Under the pieces are notes generated by a model. That model saw only the letters and a list, made by a program, of their open reading frames with translations, did not search any database and had not been told where the DNA came from. From Anaerolineae bacterium (GTDB lineage Bacteria; Chloroflexota; Anaerolineae; SpSt-600), in NCBI GenBank assembly GCA_028275425.1, contig JAPWUT010000112.1, positions 1 to 5,994 on the forward strand: a DNA stretch of 5,994 nt. The letters are read 5' to 3'. A program made the position numbers and the translations under genes. The first letter of the stretch is position 1, and the number at the start of each line of letters is the position of its first letter. Positions 5,009 through 5,994 of the stretch are shown piece after piece.

Positions 5009-5994
5009 ATGGGGGCCGGCAAAGTCCTTGTCCTTTACAATTACAGCCAGCACCTGGTTAAAGGCGAGCCCAAGGACATTTTGGCCGAACATGGGGTAAT
5101 AGCCTGTGCTCACGCTGTGGCTGCGGCCCTCAGGGAGGCCGGATACACGGTAGAAGTGGTAGCTTTCAGCACGGACATAGAGGCAACCCTTGCCCCTTAC
5201 CCTCCTAAGGAATGGATTGTCTTCAACCTTGGGGAAGGGCTTGAGGGCAGGCTATTTGAAGAAGCTCGGATAGCTTGGGCATTGGAAGCAATGGGCTACC
5301 GCTTCACCGGCTCCCCAGGGGAGGCAATTGCCCTATCCACCAACAAAGCTAAGGCCAAAGAAGCCTTAGCCCGAGCGGGGGTCCCAACCCCTCCCTGGAA
5401 GCTCCTGAGGGACCCGGCGGAGGTGGACGGCTGGCGGCCCGATGGCCCGCTCATCGTTAAGCCTGTCTCGGAAGATGCGAGCATAGGGATAGGGGCAAGC
5501 TCAGTGGTTACGGACCCCCAGCAGCTCAGGGAGAGGGTTGCCTACATCCTCAACCGTTACCGCCAAGCTGCCCTGGCCGAAAAATTCATCTCCGGCCGGG
5601 AATTTAACATCTCCCTCTGGGGGAACGAACCGGAGATACTTCCCCTGGCCGAAGTAGATTTCAGCGCCTTTGCCAACCCCTTGGAGAGAATCGTCTCCTT
5701 CGCCGCCAAATGGGAACCGGATTCGTTTGAATACAAGAACACCCCTGTAATCTGTCCTGCCGTTGTAGACCCTGAGCTCAAGGGCAAGATAGAAGAAGTA
5801 GCCAAGAAAGCCTGGCATGCCATTGGCTGCCGTGGGTATGCCAGGGTTGACATGAGGGTTGACACCGAAGGGAACCCTTACGTTGTAGAAGTAAACTGCA
5901 ATCCGGACCTATCCCCCGATGCCGGATTTTACAGGGCAGCCAGAGCTGCCGGCTACACCTACACCGAAATGGTAGTGCGCATCTTGCGCCTGGC
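5009..5994 (+). CDS. Second Ddl-like ATP-grasp enzyme, cut by the window end
   Basis: Opens with ATG at 5009, nine bases after the previous stop, with GGAGG at 5000-5004. It stays open for 328 codons to the window edge, where the alignment suggests it is nearly complete. It is a divergent paralogue of the preceding gene. Shared blocks are FNLGEG (72-77) for FNICEG, GYRFTGSPG (96-104) for GIPYTGS, K113, K151 in LIVKPVSED, YRQAALAEKF (184-193), SGREFNISLWGN (195-206), ARVDMRV (278-284; ligand D281), and E294/N296. The substrate-side loop differs: EVNCNPDLSP (294-303) replaces EINTLPGLNP. The Ddl N-terminal GGxSxE motif is also absent. The difference in the loop suggests another acyl or amino partner, so the two enzymes probably act in sequence or on different substrates rather than redundantly. 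Family call is firm; substrate is unknown. Confidence 0.85.
   Translation, partial: MGAGKVLVLYNYSQHLVKGEPKDILAEHGVIACAHAVAAALREAGYTVEVVAFSTDIEATLAPYPPKEWIVFNLGEGLEGRLFEEARIAWALEAMGYRFTGSPGEAIALSTNKAKAKEALARAGVPTPPWKLLRDPAEVDGWRPDGPLIVKPVSEDASIGIGASSVVTDPQQLRERVAYILNRYRQAALAEKFISGREFNISLWGNEPEILPLAEVDFSAFANPLERIVSFAAKWEPDSFEYKNTPVICPAVVDPELKGKIEEVAKKAWHAIGCRGYARVDMRVDTEGNPYVVEVNCNPDLSPDAGFYRAARAAGYTYTEMVVRILRL

Noticed and set aside
4280..5113. Long - strand frame (277 codons) opposite the two ATP-grasp genes
   Set aside because: Antisense to conserved coding sequence across two genes, with no recognisable motifs.
3956..5994. The two ligase genes as ordinary cell-wall D-Ala-D-Ala ligases
   Set aside because: The N-terminal GGxSxE signature is absent in both, the second has an altered NTLPG loop, and no cell-wall or division genes surround them. 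The possibility is not fully excluded for the first.

Overview
This looks like chromosomal DNA of a GC-rich, probably thermophilic bacterium. The likely phylum is Chloroflexota (Anaerolineae-like), with Deinococcus-Thermus as the alternative. The lean is inferred from four things: a LysW-type amino-group carrier, a membrane-embedded M28 peptidase, frequent AGG (Arg) and ATA (Ile) codons, and a GC-rich tandem repeat. No rRNA or other marker gene is present to prove it.

Layout: (1) 1-332 is the end of a non-coding tandem array with a unit of about 155 bp, rich in small perfect hairpins. (2) 333-455 is a leader with a good sigma-70-type promoter (395-423). (3) 456-2289 holds two overlapping genes: an M28-type zinc peptidase with four membrane segments, and an OmpR/PhoB-family regulator whose receiver domain has lost its phosphorylation residues. 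(4) 2290-2411 is a compact control region with TTTTC(A)ACGCCC-like direct repeats, an extended -10 (TGC-TATTAT) and an inverted repeat around that -10. (5) 2412 to the window end is a tight four-gene unit, all on the + strand: a LysW-like zinc-ribbon carrier protein with an unusual Glu/Trp tail, a KamA-type lysine 2,3-aminomutase, and two consecutive D-Ala-D-Ala-ligase-like ATP-grasp enzymes. The second ATP-grasp gene runs off the end.

How the genes may work together (inference): KamA should supply L-beta-lysine. The ATP-grasp enzymes make amide bonds between a carboxylate and an amine. LysW proteins carry amino acids on a C-terminal glutamate. A LysW relative beside an aminomutase and two ligases, with none of the usual LysXYZJK or Arg/Lys biosynthesis genes in the window, suggests a carrier-protein-based pathway for a beta-lysine-containing product or a modified acidic peptide. 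The upstream peptidase has a predicted cytoplasmic active site and could act as the releasing enzyme. The degenerate response regulator could control the unit through the direct repeats. This combination is the most interesting content of the window.
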